DNA from: UBA2137 sp050251555
Lineage (GTDB): Bacteria > Pseudomonadota > Alphaproteobacteria > Micavibrionales > Micavibrionaceae
NCBI GenBank assembly: GCA_050251555.1
Contig: JBFWMN010000001.1
Location: forward strand, 1 to 64,000
DNA length: 64,000 nucleotides
Direction: 5' to 3'
Part shown: positions 62,018-64,000 of the stretch, one piece after another
How the letters are laid out: each line of letters begins with the position of its first letter
Position numbering within the stretch: the first letter of the stretch is position 1
Translations under genes and position numbers: made by a program
Notes under the pieces: generated by a model
The model's input: only the letters and a program-made list of their open reading frames with translations
Database searches by the model: none
Told to the model about the DNA's origin: nothing

Positions 62018-63316
62018 CTAGTTGGCGGCCTCTTTCACAGGCTCATCCTTGGATTTGCCTTTGGATTTTTTCTTGGCGTCCTTGCTATGAACCAGCACGG
62101 GCGGCTCGCCTTTTTCAACTGTTTCCTTGTTGATGACAACTTCTTCGACATCATCCAGATCAGGCAGATCATACATGGTGTCCAAAAGCATGTTTTCAAG
62201 GATAGAGCGCAGACCGCGAGCACCTGTTTTGCGCTCAATTGCCTTCTTCGCAATGGCATGCAATGCATCGTCTGTAAAGGTCAGCTTGGTGTCTTCCAGA
62301 TCGAAAAGCTTCTTGTACTGTTTGACCAGAGCGTTTCTTGGCTCAGTCAGAATTTGAACAAGTGCGTCTGAATCCAGATCTTCCAGCGTGGCAACCACAG
62401 GCAGACGACCGACAAATTCAGGGATCAGACCGAATTTCAGCAGATCTTCGGTATCCAGACCTTTCAGAGCTTCACCGACCAGCTTTTCTTCGGCACCGTG
62501 CACGTTGGCACCGAAACCGATGCTCTTTTGTGCCGTACGCTGACCGATCACTTTTTCAATACCTGCAAACGCACCACCACAGATGAAGAGGATGTTCGAG
62601 GTATCAACCTGCAAAAACTCTTGTTGGGGGTGTTTACGACCACCTTGCGGGGGAACGGAGGCAACCGTGCCTTCCATCATTTTCAGCAAGGCCTGCTGCA
62701 CACCTTCACCCGACACGTCACGTGTGATGGAGGGGTTGTCGGATTTACGCGAGATTTTGTCGATTTCGTCGATATAGACGATACCGCGTTGAGCGCGCTC
62801 GACATTATAATCGCAAGATTGCAGCAATTTCAGGATAATGTTTTCAACGTCCTCACCCACATAACCGGCTTCGGTCAATGTCGTGGCGTCCGCCATTGTG
62901 AACGGGACATCAAGAACGCGTGCCAGTGTTTGTGCCAGAAGCGTCTTACCCGAACCGGTGGGGCCGAGAATCAGAATGTTCGATTTTTGCAGCTCAACAT
63001 CCGACCCGCGCTGACCGTGTTCCAGACGTTTATAGTGGTTGTGAACAGCCACTGACAAAACGCGTTTGGCCCAGTCCTGACCGATCACATACTCGTCAAG
63101 GAAGGCTTTAATTTCGGAAGGTGAGGGAACGCCTTCGTCGGAGCGTACGATGGAGCTTTTGTCTTCTTCCTGAATAATGTCCATACACAGTTCGACACAT
63201 TCATTACAGATGAAGACGTTCGGCCCTGCAATGAGCTTGCGCACTTCATGCTGGCTCTTGCCGCAGAAGGAGCAGTAAAGCGTGTTCTTGCTATCGGTTG
63301 AATCGGATTTGCTCAT
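62018..63316 (-). CDS. clpX: ATP-dependent Clp protease ATPase subunit ClpX
   Basis: At 432 residues this is a full-length ClpX. The N-terminal zinc domain has CSFCGKSQHEVRKLIAGP and CNECVELC. The AAA+ part shows Walker A GPTGSGKTLLAQTLA near residue 118, Walker B VYIDEIDKI near 182, the GYVGEDVE pore-2 region, and the sensor/arginine region GARGLRSILENMLLD. It unfolds substrates for ClpP; in alphaproteobacteria these include CtrA. ClpP is not in the window; the C-terminus is Lys-rich. Confidence 0.97.
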   Translation of the reverse strand: MSKSDSTDSKNTLYCSFCGKSQHEVRKLIAGPNVFICNECVELCMDIIQEEDKSSIVRSDEGVPSPSEIKAFLDEYVIGQDWAKRVLSVAVHNHYKRLEHGQRGSDVELQKSNILILGPTGSGKTLLAQTLARVLDVPFTMADATTLTEAGYVGEDVENIILKLLQSCDYNVERAQRGIVYIDEIDKISRKSDNPSITRDVSGEGVQQALLKMMEGTVASVPPQGGRKHPQQEFLQVDTSNILFICGGAFAGIEKVIGQRTAQKSIGFGANVHGAEEKLVGEALKGLDTEDLLKFGLIPEFVGRLPVVATLEDLDSDALVQILTEPRNALVKQYKKLFDLEDTKLTFTDDALHAIAKKAIERKTGARGLRSILENMLLDTMYDLPDLDDVEEVVINKETVEKGEPPVLVHSKDAKKKSKGKSKDEPVKEAAN

Positions 63317-63468
63317 TGTGGTGAAAACCTCTTGGGTCTTTTGGGGTGGGCTAGGGTTACGTCTTTATTCTTTCGACGCGTCCCATACGATTTGTTTTTC
63401 AAAGATCATATTGGCATTGCCTGAAAGCCTGTTCAAGCCTTTTCACATGCGGCACTGCCTTGAATCTT

Positions 63469-63497
63469 TCTCTAAATAACTATATGACGACTGTCAA
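63469..63497 (-). promoter_or_regulatory. Possible clpX promoter
   Basis: On the minus strand TTGACA (63492-63497) and TAGAGA (63469-63474) are 17 bases apart, about 150 bases before the clpX ATG. The -35 is perfect; the -10 is poor. Confidence 0.4.
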
Positions 63498-63542
63498 CAC
63501 AAGGCGAGTGCTGACCTGAAAAAAAGCACGAGAAAGACGGGA

Positions 63543-63953
63543 ATGGCCCAAACACTTGATGATTTCGTTGCGGATTTTGCTCTTTTCGATGATTGGGAAG
63601 GGCGTTTTGCCTATCTGATTGATTTGGGAAAAGCCTTGCCTGATCTTGATGATTCTTACAAAACCGACGAATTTCTGGTGAGGGGCTGCACCTCCAAAGT
63701 CTGGCTTGTGGCTGACCGCGAAGGTGACAAGCTCATTTTTAAGGCCGACAGCGATGCCTTTATCGTCAAAGGACTGATTGCTTTACTGCTGGCCGCATAT
63801 AGCGGTAAGACGGCACAGGAGATTCTGGCAACCGATATTGAGGCTGCCTTTACCGAAATGGGGTTGGAGACACATTTGTCACCCAACCGCCGTAACGGAT
63901 TCTTCGCGATGGTCAAGAAAATGCGTGATTATGCGCAGAGCCTTGCGGCGTAA
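63543..63953 (+). CDS. sufE: SufE-family sulfur acceptor
   Basis: The 136-residue protein has the SufE layout WEGRFAYLIDLGKALPDL, then VRGCTSKVWLVAD with the persulfide-carrying Cys near residue 50, FIVKGLIALLLAAYSGKT and LETHLSPNRRNGFFAMVKKM. It takes sulfur from a cysteine desulfurase for Fe-S cluster assembly. No other suf gene is in view; the 47 bases after it show nothing. Confidence 0.94.
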   Translation: MAQTLDDFVADFALFDDWEGRFAYLIDLGKALPDLDDSYKTDEFLVRGCTSKVWLVADREGDKLIFKADSDAFIVKGLIALLLAAYSGKTAQEILATDIEAAFTEMGLETHLSPNRRNGFFAMVKKMRDYAQSLAA

Positions 63954-64000
63954 TTTTTTCGAATCTACTGATCATCGGTCTTCAAATTGATATTTCTAAG

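Overview
The window reads as a chromosomal segment of an alphaproteobacterium. Supporting signs are a 5-aminolevulinate synthase (HemA) of the glycine/succinyl-CoA (Shemin) type, a fused malic enzyme–phosphotransacetylase, CarD and FdxA of alphaproteobacterial type, the order serS–pcm–nlpD–(insert)–yajC–secD–secF–Mth938–phytoene-synthase-like–trmFO, and a promoter region with a canonical CtrA box. Base composition is moderate, so it is not one of the high-GC rhizobial or caulobacterial genomes. A Micavibrio-like or rhodospirillalean lineage would fit, but I cannot fix the genus from sequence alone.

Layout. 1-13 kb: a secreted Gln/Pro-rich protein cut by the window edge, an isochorismatase-like hydrolase, pyruvate phosphate dikinase, an SDR, a HAD phosphatase, YgfZ, a family-9 glycosyltransferase, a lipoprotein, an orphan YejA-type peptide-binding protein, a macro-domain protein facing an adenosine kinase, a TetR/COQ9-like regulator and hemA. 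13-23 kb: ribokinase-like kinase, a DUF433/DUF5615-like fusion, a zincin-like protein without its metal ligands, pdxH, a 17-kDa-antigen-type lipoprotein, a large unknown protein, then the run fabI–thioesterase–tautomerase–aroC–sppA. 23-30 kb: HDAC-like deacetylase–xseB–ispA–dxs on the minus strand (isoprenoid precursors), with a PPP phosphatase, ispH and rnhA on the plus strand. 30-38 kb: an unknown gene behind DnaA, CtrA and CcrM-type sites, a class A penicillin-binding protein, a GNAT enzyme, MgtE, malic enzyme, tRNA-Leu(GAG), lipB and an N-formylglutamate amidohydrolase-like gene.

41.8-49.5 kb is the accessory part. An AT-richer block sits between nlpD and yajC, genes I recall as neighbours in many alphaproteobacteria. 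It holds two successive units, each made of an nlpD 3' end with its terminator, a secreted or membrane-anchored protein with two NTR/TIMP-like repeats, and an M10 metzincin. The first unit carries only a 133-codon stump of the protease; the second ends in a 1645-residue RTX serralysin-like protease with an intact HExxHxxGxxHP zinc site. The second nlpD 3' end differs from the first mostly at third codon positions, which suggests it evolved as a working gene elsewhere and arrived by recombination. My main proposal is a secreted metalloprotease paired with a TIMP-like partner, in a recombination-driven exchange site.

49.6-64 kb returns to core genes: yajC-secDF, homologues of two mitochondrial complex I assembly factors, sodB, trmFO, a PPP-family protein that has lost nearly all its metal ligands, carD, fdxA, an LD-carboxypeptidase, photolyase, a DHH phosphoesterase, clpX and sufE. 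No rRNA, CRISPR array, insertion sequence, integrase or prophage was seen. Apart from 36834-37169, which holds a tRNA gene, no stretch longer than 300 bases lacks a gene.
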